Origin: a virus
Reading direction: 5' to 3' (one strand)
IMG/VR virus record: IMGVR_UViG_3300007516_000015
Span: 1-64,000 of that record
Length of the DNA: 64,000 bases
The position numbers and the translations under genes were made by a program. Below the pieces are notes generated by a model. That model made no database searches, was not told the origin of the DNA, and saw nothing but the letters and a program-made list of their open reading frames with translations. Below, in pieces: positions 26,419 through 36,500 of the stretch (positions are counted from its first letter, which is position 1; the number at the start of each line of letters is the position of its first letter).

Positions 26419-29094
26419 ATGAGTAGCAACAATAAGGTAAAGGTAGTAGGGTACGCACAAAAACTTTCTTTTAATAATGGTATAGAATATTCAAATTTCT
26501 CACCAGATTTAGTGGGGTTACAATTAGCGAGTAATGGTGGCACACCATTATTTACTATGGGTAGTTTTTCTATTACAACCAACTTGGACCCTAAGTTGGA
26601 TAAATACTACAATGTATCTAAGTTTTCAAATTTTATTACCTTATCTGATTTAAACGTAAGTTTAAATGAAACAGCTACGTTGTTATCAGATAATGCTGGG
26701 GTTTATTTAAATTTAGATAAGCGAAAACTTGATTATTATGCTTTATTTGGTTCTTTGAGCGAATATATAAGAGTTGCTTTGGAGGAAATAATAATAAATT
26801 GGCCAGCATCTTTATATATAACACCAAATGCTCAAACAGCTGCTGGTCAAACATTCAATGGATATACAGTACGAGATTATACACATGATATTTTAACCAA
26901 TACTTCTAAATTTAATCTAAATACCAATTTTATATTAAATAAATTCGGGATAAACTATACAACGACTGGAAGTTTATTAAATACTTTTAATGAATCAAAT
27001 CCTCTAAGGAATTTAACACAAAATTACGAATCTTATGTTATTTTACATAACGGAACTGAATTCCCTATTGTTGGTTTTACTGCATCTACAAATAATATAA
27101 ATGATTTTATTTATTTACAAGTAGATGGAGACCCATTTTCTGGTACTCAAGTAGATTTATATGTTAATTACCATATTAAACCAAACAAACTTAAAGAAGA
27201 ACAGTTTTTTAATACATTACCAGATTTTCAAGCTTACTTATTGAATAGGCAAATAATACCTAGATATACAGCTACGTTTAATTATCCGATTAAATCAGAT
27301 AGTGGTATTATTTTATATATTTCAACTAATTTAACTTGGCCAGTATCTGATGGTTATAATATAGACTTCGACACTACAGAATACATTGATTATGCTTTTT
27401 CATTATCTGAACTTGCTGATTCAAACGACAATAATTCAAGTAAATTAATGAATAGATTCTTGGTTTCTGAATCAATATCGTCATTTGATACAATTCCAAT
27501 ACATTTATCTGATTTACATCAAGATACCTCTGGTGGTAAAGTTAATAAAACACTACAAATTTATGGTGTTGAATTTGATGAGATTAATCGATATATAACA
27601 GGTATTAAATTTGCCAACACAGTAACTTACAATAAACAAGATAACACCCCAGATATCTATTTAAAAAATATTGCTAGGGTGATGGGTTGGGAGTTAGTTT
27701 CATCAGTTTTAGAGAACGATTTATTAGCTAATTACGTTACTTCAGCTCCATCCACATATTCTGGCTACACAGTAGGGTTAACACCTGTTGAAGCAGATGT
27801 TGAACTATGGAGACGAATAATACTTAACAGTCCTTGGTTATGGAAATCAAAAGGTGCTAGAAAATCTATTGAGTTTTTACTTAAATTTATAGGTGCCCCT
27901 CAAGGTCTTGTTAATTTTAATGAATATATTTATAAAGCTGAAGCACCTATTGATATTGAGTTATTTAAACAAATATTGGTGTTAAATGGTTTAGAAGATG
28001 ATATTTCAATTTACCCAATTGATGAAGAAGGTTATCCAAGACCTTTACCGAATACACCAGATATGTATTTCCAAAACAACGGTTTATGGTATCGTGAAAC
28101 TGGTGGTTCTGGTTCTACTGTAGATATTTTAGTTGGAAACAACCCACATGTTGGTCCTTACGATAAAGGATTTAAATATATTAATCAGTTTAATAAACTT
28201 ATCCCGAATTTCTCAGCGGTTACAGTTAGTTCAATAACTACAACCATCAACACGACTAATTTATATACGAATTATGATTTAGGTAGTTTTAATGAAGGGG
28301 TATCGACTGAAACAATAGTTGATACTGTTGAAATTTTAAGTGATAGTGGTGAAAATTTTAGTGATTGTGTGGTGTTTATACCATCAATTGAATTGGACCC
28401 TAACCCATCTCTAGTTTTAAATGATTGTGGTTGTGAAACACCAACCAGTGATAATATTTTAAGTCTTTGTGTTCAAACAAATTCTGGTCAAAATATACCA
28501 GAACCACAACAATGTGATGATTTAGCGATACCCCCCACACCAAACACTTTTGATAGTGGAATGTACACTTTTAGTTATTTTCAATATAACCAAGATGGTT
28601 CTATTTTTACAGCCTCAAATTCATCACCTATGATAAATAAAACAATATATGGAAATCCAGAATGTTGTAAATTGGTTAACGGAATACCTTTTCTTTATGA
28701 TGATATAGAAGATGGTGTTCTAATAAATTCAGGTTATATTTGTTGTGATACAACAGCTAATCGATGTGGGTGTGTAATTGCTTGTAATTGGGTAAATTCA
28801 CTAAACCCGATTTACTTACCAGAATTATCAGATACATTTAGTGGACCACAAGAACAATATTTACAATTTACCAAAGAAAATGGTTCAATGGCTGTTGTAA
28901 CACCAGATGGTTGTAACTGTGTTAGTGATTACACAGTTTCAGTTCCTAACGTTCTTGACCCGTTTACAGGTCAAATAGGTGTAGGTTGTCAGTTAACACA
29001 GTTAGGTATTCTTGCGTTGATAAATGGTAATGGAAATGCGTTATCAACAATCTATACGAATAGAAGTCTTGGTATATTATCATGTTTTGATTAA
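26419..29094 (+). CDS. Baseplate protein with P2 gpI-like domain and Cys-rich C-terminus, 891 aa
   Basis: Residues about 395-515 resemble the tail protein I (P2 gpI) family, which links the baseplate to tail fibres: IARVMGWELV, then TPVEADVELWRRIILNSPWL and KSKGARKSIEFLLKFIGAP. The first 390 residues are beta-rich. Residues about 645-891 are unusually rich in cysteine for a virion protein (NDCGCETP, PECCKLVNG, YICCDTTANRCGCVIACNW), suggesting disulphides or metal sites. It is followed by another Cys-rich tail protein. The gpI-like assignment is by motif reading, moderate certainty. Confidence 0.6.
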   Translation: MSSNNKVKVVGYAQKLSFNNGIEYSNFSPDLVGLQLASNGGTPLFTMGSFSITTNLDPKLDKYYNVSKFSNFITLSDLNVSLNETATLLSDNAGVYLNLDKRKLDYYALFGSLSEYIRVALEEIIINWPASLYITPNAQTAAGQTFNGYTVRDYTHDILTNTSKFNLNTNFILNKFGINYTTTGSLLNTFNESNPLRNLTQNYESYVILHNGTEFPIVGFTASTNNINDFIYLQVDGDPFSGTQVDLYVNYHIKPNKLKEEQFFNTLPDFQAYLLNRQIIPRYTATFNYPIKSDSGIILYISTNLTWPVSDGYNIDFDTTEYIDYAFSLSELADSNDNNSSKLMNRFLVSESISSFDTIPIHLSDLHQDTSGGKVNKTLQIYGVEFDEINRYITGIKFANTVTYNKQDNTPDIYLKNIARVMGWELVSSVLENDLLANYVTSAPSTYSGYTVGLTPVEADVELWRRIILNSPWLWKSKGARKSIEFLLKFIGAPQGLVNFNEYIYKAEAPIDIELFKQILVLNGLEDDISIYPIDEEGYPRPLPNTPDMYFQNNGLWYRETGGSGSTVDILVGNNPHVGPYDKGFKYINQFNKLIPNFSAVTVSSITTTINTTNLYTNYDLGSFNEGVSTETIVDTVEILSDSGENFSDCVVFIPSIELDPNPSLVLNDCGCETPTSDNILSLCVQTNSGQNIPEPQQCDDLAIPPTPNTFDSGMYTFSYFQYNQDGSIFTASNSSPMINKTIYGNPECCKLVNGIPFLYDDIEDGVLINSGYICCDTTANRCGCVIACNWVNSLNPIYLPELSDTFSGPQEQYLQFTKENGSMAVVTPDGCNCVSDYTVSVPNVLDPFTGQIGVGCQLTQLGILALINGNGNALSTIYTNRSLGILSCFD

Positions 29095-29110
29095 AAAAAG
29101 AATAAAAAAG

Positions 29111-29120
29111 ATATTTAATA
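29111..29120 (+). promoter_or_regulatory. Candidate late promoter motif ATATTTAATA
   Basis: Ends 3 nt before the ATG at 29124; identical to the motif at 17635. If it is a promoter, the mRNA would start at or just inside the coding region, so its role is uncertain here. Confidence 0.28.
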
Positions 29121-29123
29121 AAA

Positions 29124-32100
29124 ATGGCAACAGTAAATCAATGTTATAGTAGCTCAGATATTTCTACACTTGGTGGGGTGATAAACCAAAATCAAGATGG
29201 TAGTGTGTCTGTTTTCATACCAAATAATCAAGGTAATTTAATCCCCGTTATTTTAACAAAACCTTGCTGTTTAGGGTTAAATAGTAGCTATACTTTTGAT
29301 GTATTCAATCAGAAATGCCGTTGGTCAACATCAACAACGAATTGTGGGCTCGATGATGTGTTTAAAATTATTTTAAACCCAGAGGGTAATGACGGAACAA
29401 TATTTAATTTTAATAGTGATAAAGATTGTGTTTTAAATGTTGAATTTGATTTTCTTTTTAAAATAAAATGTGAAACACTAAACCAAATATTAATAGATGG
29501 TGCTAATTTAGATTATTCTAATATAGCACCAGAATTAGTTAGTCAAATATCTGATTTACAAATAACTATAGAACAAAAAAATGTCGAGTGTCAAGGTATA
29601 TCTAATCAAATAGTTTTATTGAACGAACAGATACTAAATTCAAGTTATTCAATAGCTTGTGATTTAGAGGATGAAACTAGTACACCACCAACTAGTGGTA
29701 AAGTAATTTCTTTTGGTGAAACTGGTTTTGGACTTACAACAGACTTAGGAAGTGGTAAATTAGGTTCCAACACTACAGGTCGTTCTTCTGGTCTTATAAC
29801 AAACGCTGGTTTATCAACAATATATTGTATTCAAGAACCAGATGGTTTATTAGCTTGGGCGAATATATTAGGACCTATAAATTATCAAAATTTTTTGAAC
29901 GGTGACTTAGATTCATATAGTTGTTCTCAAGTACAAGAATTAGTATTGTTAAACACATCGGTTATAAATAACGGTGGTCAACCATTATTAATAATTTGTG
30001 AAACACCTTTAGGTGGTAAAACTAATTTAATTTCTCAATTGGATATTTTGTTAATTTCACAAATAAATTGTCAAACACAATTAGATGTTTTGATTTTTAA
30101 TCTGGGTGTGTTACAAGATAATTTAAGTACTGAATTATCAAATTCATGTATAAGACCTATCGACATGTTTGAATCATTGAATGTTTCAATGATTGTAGAA
30201 GTTTTAAGTGGGGCAACTTATGAAACAGTATATGAGGATGTAGACTTTTTTCCAGTGATAGGTTTTGGTTTATTATATAATTATTTATTCCAAAATGAGC
30301 CTAGTGGTTTTTATGTATGTGGTGATTCAAATTGTGTTCCCATGTTTTTAAATGCTGAAGGTCAAGAGCAAAGCAATACAAATATTTGTAATAATGTTGT
30401 AAATAGTCTTTATAATAGTTTATATGAAGAATCTAATTTAAGTGGTGTGACAAATGGTTCCGCAATTTTCCCAACAACTATATCAAATAGTGCTTTCACC
30501 TCTACATGGTTACAATATCAAACAACGATAGAGGATGAATCAATATTATCGTTATTAAATGATAATAAGATAAAAATAGGGTTAAAAATAAACAATACTT
30601 GTGGTGATATTTGTATTTTATTAGATAACATAAAACTAAATAAAATTTGCACTACGGTAAAAGAACGAAAACTATTTGTAACATCATCACCTGGGTTTGA
30701 GTTAGATAAAATAAGAGATAATAAAAAATCTTGGGTTAGAAATGATACTTTGGTTAATAGAAATTTTGAAATTTTGAATGCTAATTCTTTTAACCCTATT
30801 AGACAAACAAATTATAACGTTGAAGACGATAGGTTAGTAATAAACACAAAAGAAATTGATTTAGATATTAGTTTAGCTTCAGCTATAGTTACAGATGTTT
30901 GGTGTTATTTAGTAGATAACCCTTGTTTATTAACTGGTTATACTTATTGTGACCCATGTTATCAATGTTCATATAAACAATTCCAAGATTTTGAATGTGT
31001 TGAGTTCCAAGATGACATACCTTATGAATTCCAAGATGGGGATACAAATTTTGGTGGTGGTAATTTAGTTGTTTTTCAAAACTCAAATATTTGTCAATAT
31101 ATTAACACAATAAGCGCAACAACTTACGGTTCTTTTGATACAGCATACACAGGGTCTATTTCTTCTTCATATGGTATTTTAGGTACTTTATTTTATAAAA
31201 GCGGTTTAACTGGAAATCTACCATACACACAATACTCTAGTGGTATCTCGGACTCAACTAATGTTATTGTTTCTGAAAATATTTTAGTTAATACAGGTAC
31301 CCTTTGGGGTAATGGTAGGTTAAATAACGCTGGTATTTGGGCGACAGCTGGGGCTGCAAACCCTAATTTACCAACAAATGAGTGGATTGGTTTTTCTAAA
31401 TGTATTGAATTACCAACATCAGGTGTTTATTCAATTGGTCTTGCAGCTGATAACAGGGTTAAGCTTAAGATTAATGGGGAGTTATTTTATTTTGCTAATG
31501 ATGGTTTAATATCAACAAACTTTACTCACTGGAGAATATTTGAAGTAACACTTAGCGGTGGAACAAACGTAATTGAAATGGAAGGTTATAATGATAACTC
31601 AAACGCATCGTTCGCTGCCGAGATTTATCAAGCAGATATTAATACTTTAGCTGCTATGACTGGAACGACTCAATTATCAGGTGTTACGATATTTACAACA
31701 AGAGATTTCAGATATGAAACAAACGGAAATATACCTATTGAATTTGATTTGGGTGAAACTTCTGGTTATTCATGTCCAACAGGGTATTTCTTGAACACAT
31801 GTGTTTTACCATATACTTGCGACCAAATAATATATTCTGCTTGCCCACCAACAGTTTCAGTTAGTTGTTGTGGTGATAATCAAATAAAATTTGATAATCT
31901 ATTATCTCAACCATTATCTGGTATAACAGTAATTGAAGATTTCGAATATTATATTTCTTCAGAATTAATCGATGCTAAAAATAGACAAACAATATCTTCT
32001 TACCCAACGCTTAGAGCACTGTATGAAAGATATATGAACAGTTCAGCTTATTGCGGTACACAAAGCTCAGGATTTGACTATTTTTCAATGGATAAATTTG

Positions 32101-33176
32101 CTAATTTAGTTGGTGATTATTGGGTTGATATTATTGAACAAGTTATTCCATCTACAACAATTTGGGGTAGTGTTAAAATATATTCAAACAATATATTCGA
32201 CCAACAAAAATTCAAATATAAAACTCACTCAACTTTATTGTGTGAAAACCCTTTCTTGGGTGTTTTAGTACCAAGCCCAATTAATTGGACCATTGGTCAA
32301 ACACAATTTGTTGATGTTTCAATAACAAAACTACAAACACCTTTTGAAAACAATGTAAAAATTGTTTACGAATCACCAACAATATGTAACGAATTACATG
32401 TTGTACAAATGAACTTTGGTTCTGAATTTATTGGGACTGTTAATGTTGTAGATTCAAACACTTATTTATGTGAAACACAAACATCAGTAATAACTGAGTG
32501 TTTCTTAACTGCATCAATATCATTAACTGGTTTTAGTGCGTCAGCAATTGTTATCGGAGCTAATGGCCCGATAAATTATCTTTGGAGCAACGGAGATACC
32601 AACCCAACAACTACATTTAGTAGTTTAGGTGTTTATTCTTTAGAGGTTACAGACGATAGTTGTTGTTCTTACATAGTGTCGTTTGAAATTCCAACACTTA
32701 AAGCTTGTTGGTATTCATTACCTGATACTATTAGTTGGTTAGAAAATGGTTTCAATGTGTTTGGTGTACCAAGCTATATCTATACATTAGAGTCTATGGT
32801 TATTAACGGTACTGAACAAATGATTGGTACCCCACCAAGTTATACGTTAACTAGTGATATTTTAAACACCTTCTCAACTCCAACTGGCCCATCATATACC
32901 AACTTTGTTGAGTTTTTAAACAACGCATTTGTTGAGTTAGGTTTGATAAATTACAGGGCCCAAATTTCATTATATAATACTGAAAACCCTTTTGATGACA
33001 ACGAGTATAAAGGTTTCTATATAGTTAGACCAGAAGTAGATATCTTTAATTTGTATATTGGTGAAATTGGTAATGTCGATACTATATTTACTGAAAGTGG
33101 TTTAGGGAATTTCCCAGCTTATAGGTTTAGTAATTGTGCTGGAATAAGATTAACAAATGGAATCGTTAATGAATAA
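29124..33176 (+). CDS. Large Cys-rich tail protein with sugar-binding-like domain and SprB-like repeat, 1350 aa
   Basis: Probably a fibre or distal baseplate protein. A helical segment near residues 140-175 (SDLQITIEQKNVECQGISNQ) may be a coiled coil. Residues about 656-899 form a beta-sandwich-like domain (IGFSKCIELPTSGVYSIGLA; GGTNVIEMEGYN) that is repeated closely in the 747-residue protein at 37822. Residues about 1120-1190 look like one SprB-like unit (GANGPINYLWSNGDTNP; SLEVTDDSC). Cysteine pairs are frequent (CDPCYQCSYKQF, SVSCCGDNQ). The stop codon overlaps the next start by 1 nt. PA14-like or galactose-binding folds are the best structural guess for the repeated domain. Confidence 0.6.
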   Translation: MATVNQCYSSSDISTLGGVINQNQDGSVSVFIPNNQGNLIPVILTKPCCLGLNSSYTFDVFNQKCRWSTSTTNCGLDDVFKIILNPEGNDGTIFNFNSDKDCVLNVEFDFLFKIKCETLNQILIDGANLDYSNIAPELVSQISDLQITIEQKNVECQGISNQIVLLNEQILNSSYSIACDLEDETSTPPTSGKVISFGETGFGLTTDLGSGKLGSNTTGRSSGLITNAGLSTIYCIQEPDGLLAWANILGPINYQNFLNGDLDSYSCSQVQELVLLNTSVINNGGQPLLIICETPLGGKTNLISQLDILLISQINCQTQLDVLIFNLGVLQDNLSTELSNSCIRPIDMFESLNVSMIVEVLSGATYETVYEDVDFFPVIGFGLLYNYLFQNEPSGFYVCGDSNCVPMFLNAEGQEQSNTNICNNVVNSLYNSLYEESNLSGVTNGSAIFPTTISNSAFTSTWLQYQTTIEDESILSLLNDNKIKIGLKINNTCGDICILLDNIKLNKICTTVKERKLFVTSSPGFELDKIRDNKKSWVRNDTLVNRNFEILNANSFNPIRQTNYNVEDDRLVINTKEIDLDISLASAIVTDVWCYLVDNPCLLTGYTYCDPCYQCSYKQFQDFECVEFQDDIPYEFQDGDTNFGGGNLVVFQNSNICQYINTISATTYGSFDTAYTGSISSSYGILGTLFYKSGLTGNLPYTQYSSGISDSTNVIVSENILVNTGTLWGNGRLNNAGIWATAGAANPNLPTNEWIGFSKCIELPTSGVYSIGLAADNRVKLKINGELFYFANDGLISTNFTHWRIFEVTLSGGTNVIEMEGYNDNSNASFAAEIYQADINTLAAMTGTTQLSGVTIFTTRDFRYETNGNIPIEFDLGETSGYSCPTGYFLNTCVLPYTCDQIIYSACPPTVSVSCCGDNQIKFDNLLSQPLSGITVIEDFEYYISSELIDAKNRQTISSYPTLRALYERYMNSSAYCGTQSSGFDYFSMDKFANLVGDYWVDIIEQVIPSTTIWGSVKIYSNNIFDQQKFKYKTHSTLLCENPFLGVLVPSPINWTIGQTQFVDVSITKLQTPFENNVKIVYESPTICNELHVVQMNFGSEFIGTVNVVDSNTYLCETQTSVITECFLTASISLTGFSASAIVIGANGPINYLWSNGDTNPTTTFSSLGVYSLEVTDDSCCSYIVSFEIPTLKACWYSLPDTISWLENGFNVFGVPSYIYTLESMVINGTEQMIGTPPSYTLTSDILNTFSTPTGPSYTNFVEFLNNAFVELGLINYRAQISLYNTENPFDDNEYKGFYIVRPEVDIFNLYIGEIGNVDTIFTESGLGNFPAYRFSNCAGIRLTNGIVNE
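31093..31820 (+). repeat. Duplicated beta domain, copy 1
   Basis: About 240 codons closely similar to 38013-38757 in both protein and DNA, with long identical stretches such as the codons for TNVIEMEGYN and IGFSKCIELPTSG. This indicates a fairly recent duplication or ongoing recombination. Confidence 0.8.
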
Positions 33177-33520
33177 TGGAAAAGATAATTAGAAAAAACA
33201 GAGAACGAGAGAATAGAGGTGTTTTAAAAGATTTTTTTGATTTACCGATTTCAATACAAAACGATTTTTTTGTCATCAAAAAAACTTTTCAGGAAGAATT
33301 TGGTGATAGCTTAAATCTATGTGTTTTTGGTAGTTTTTATTGGGGCTTTTGGGATGATTTATCAGATTATGATTTAAAAATTGATTACGTATTCAACAAT
33401 TTTAAACCAGATTCAAGAATTGAAAAAATAAAAGAAATAAAAGAAAAACTAGCTGAAATACTAAATAAAAAAATTGATGTGTTAATAATGCGTGGTGATA
33501 ACGGAATTTTAATTCCTTAG
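33176..33520 (+). CDS. Minimal nucleotidyltransferase (MNT-like)
   Basis: A 114-residue protein of the DNA polymerase beta-like nucleotidyltransferase superfamily. It has the core motif VFGSFYWGFWDDLSDYDLKI: GSxxxG at residues 52-57 and the metal-binding SDYD at residues 63-66. A third acidic strand (KIDVLIM) lies near the C-terminus. In bacteria such small proteins are often MNT partners of HEPN toxins that nucleotidylate their partner; others modify tRNA or proteins. No HEPN gene is adjacent. It is inserted between two tail fibre genes, overlapping the upstream stop by 1 nt. The family is fairly certain; the substrate is unknown. Confidence 0.75.
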   Translation: MEKIIRKNRERENRGVLKDFFDLPISIQNDFFVIKKTFQEEFGDSLNLCVFGSFYWGFWDDLSDYDLKIDYVFNNFKPDSRIEKIKEIKEKLAEILNKKIDVLIMRGDNGILIP

Positions 33521-33522
33521 CT

Positions 33523-33531
33523 ATATTTATA
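33523..33531 (+). promoter_or_regulatory. Candidate late promoter motif ATATTTATA
   Basis: Located 12 nt before the ATG of the long fibre gene, inside the only gap of the tail gene run at this point. No TTG 19-20 nt upstream. Confidence 0.42.
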
Positions 33532-33543
33532 AATAAAAAGAAA

Positions 33544-36500
33544 ATGATTTTAACTAGCAGAGAAATTTATTCAGGTGCAAGTCGTTACGACTTAATTCAT
33601 ATTGTTGTAACTGGAGATACAACTCAAAACCCAAGCGGTAGTTCTTTTGCTATCCCTATTGGTTTTATTATAGATTTAATACCACCAAACACTGGAACTA
33701 CACTCCCAGATACTTATTGGGTATCAGGTTCTACTGGTGTTAATTCACTAAAAACAATAAATGATACATCGATAGATGCCACGGGTGATTATTCATTAGC
33801 CGAAGGTAGTAACACAACAGCGATTGGTATGTCAAGTCATGCTGAAGGTAATAGCACAACAGCGGGTGGTATCAACAGCCACGCTGAGGGTGATAGAACA
33901 ACAGCTAGTGGTAACTCAAGTCATGCTGAAGGTAATTTATCGGTAGCGATTGGTGATGCAAGCCATGCTGAAGGTTTTGCAACAAGAGCAAGCGGTGTTG
34001 GTAGCCATGCTCAAGGTTTTTCAACAATAGCTTCAGGTTCATCAAGTCATGCTGAAGGTACGAACACAAGAGCAATTGGAATTGCTAGTCATGCTGAAGG
34101 TAACCATACAATAGCGAGTGGTGACAATAGTCATGCTGAAGGTGATAGAACAATAGCTAGTGGTGATTACAGTCACTCTGAAGGTAGTAATACAGATGCT
34201 TTAGGTAGGGCAAGTCATACTGAAGGTGCCAACACAATAGCTGGTGGTGATTATAGTCATGCTGGTGGTATTAGTTCTATTGCAAGTGGTAACACTAGTT
34301 TTGTACACGGTAGTGGTAGTACAGCTGTTGGTAATGGAACTATTGTTTTGGGTGATAACATAATAGGAAACACCCCAAATACAACTTATGTTAATTTATT
34401 AAATATAAAGGAATTGGCTAGTGGTTCTAGTATAATTAATTTGGGGTTAGATATAAATGGATATGTGGTAGTTGGCTCAAGTGGTGGTACCTCAACTGGT
34501 AGTACAACATTTAGTGGTGGTACTATTAATGGCCCAACTATTTTCACAAATGGTCTAACTGCAAACACATTTAGCGCGACAACATACTTAGGTTTGCCTC
34601 TGGATATAATGGTTACAGGTGGTACATATTCGGCTGGAACAGCCGTGTTTACTAACAATACAGGTGGTACCTTTGACGTTGCTGGATTTAGTACTGGTGG
34701 AACCTCATATTGGACATCTGGTTCAACTGGTAATTTCTCTTTGAAAACAATAAATGATACATCGGTAGATGCTACAGGTAATTATGCGTTAGCTGAAGGT
34801 CGCGCTACGTTAGCTTCTGGTCCTATTAGTCATGCTGAAGGTAATAGTACACTAGCTTCTGGTCAATCAAGTCATGCTGAAGGTCAAGAAACAACAGCTA
34901 GTGGTTTAGCAAGTCACGCTGAAGGTGGTAACACAACAGCTATTGGTGTTACAAGTCACGCTGAAGGTCAGCTAACTATAGCCCAAGGTGATGGAAGTCA
35001 TGCTGAAGGTAGTGGTACAACAGCGAGTGGTAATTTTAGTCATGCTGAAGGTAATTTTACAGTAGCCTCTGGGACAAGTAGTCATGCTGAAGGTCTTAAC
35101 ACAAGAGCTGGTGGTATAAGAAGCCATGCTGAAGGTAATAGTACAACAGCTAGTGGTATTAATAGCCACGCAGAAGGTGGTGGTTCAATAGCCTCTAATT
35201 TTAACTCCCACGCTGAAGGTGGCGACACGACAGCGAGTGGTATAGCAAGTCATACCGAAGGTGTTTTTACAGTAGCGTCTGGGATAAATAGTCATGCTGA
35301 AGGTTCGGGTACAACAGCTAGTAGTTTTCAATCACATGCTGGTGGTTGGGGGTCAATTGCTTCAGGGACAAATAGTTTCGTCCATGGAAGTGGTTCAACG
35401 GCTAGTGGTGATAATAGTTTTGCGGAAGGTAATACTACAACAGCTAGTGGTATTAATAGTCATGCAGAAGGTCAACTAACTATAGCGACTGGCACCACAA
35501 GTCATGCGGAAGGGCTTTTAACACTAGCAACTAATCAAGCAAGCCACGCTGAAGGTACAGCAACAACATCTAGTGGGCAATCAAGCCACTCTGAAGGTCA
35601 ATCTACAACAGCAAGTGGTAATTTTTCACACGCTGAAGGTAATTTGAGTATAGCTAGTGGTACGTCAAGCCATGCAGAAGGTAATAGAACAGTAGCTTCT
35701 GGGTTAAGAAGTCACTCTGAGGGACAACAATCAACAGCGAGTGGTTTAATAGCCCACGCTGAAGGTTTTACAACAACAGCAAGTGGTGATTACAGTCACT
35801 CTGAAGGTGGTTTTACATTAGCTTTTGGTCCTTTTAGTCATGCTGAAGGTAGTAGCACAACAGCAAGTGGTGACAATAGTCACGCTGAAGGTGATGGTAC
35901 TATAGCTAGTGGTAATTACAGTCATACTGAAGGTTTTTCAACAATAGCGAGTGGTAATACATCTCATGCTGAAGGTAATACTACAACAGCGGGTGGTGAT
36001 TTTAGTCATGCTGAAGGTAATTTTACAGTAGCTTCAGGTGCGTCAAGTCATGCTGAAGGTCAAGAATCAACAGCTAGTGGTCCTTTCAGCCATGCTGAAG
36101 GTGCTAACACAACAGCAAATGCTCAAGCAAGTCATGCTGAAGGTCAAGTCACGGTAGCTAGTGGCGATTACAGTCATGCTGAAGGTAATTTTACAGTAGC
36201 CTCTGGGACAAGTAGTCATGCTGAAGGTCTTAATACAATAGCAGGTGGTATAAGAAGTCATGCTGAAGGTACTAGTACAACAGCTAGTGGTACTAATAGC
36301 CACACAGAAGGTAGTGGTACAACAGCTAGTGGTATATCAAGTCATGCCCAAGGTAACCATACAATAGCTTCTGGTAATTTTAGTCACGCTGAAGGTCAAT
36401 CTACTATAGCAAATGGTGATTTTACCCACGCTGAAGGTAATGCTACAATAGCTAGTGGTAACTTTAGTCATGCTGAAGGTAGTGGTACAACAGCGAGTGG

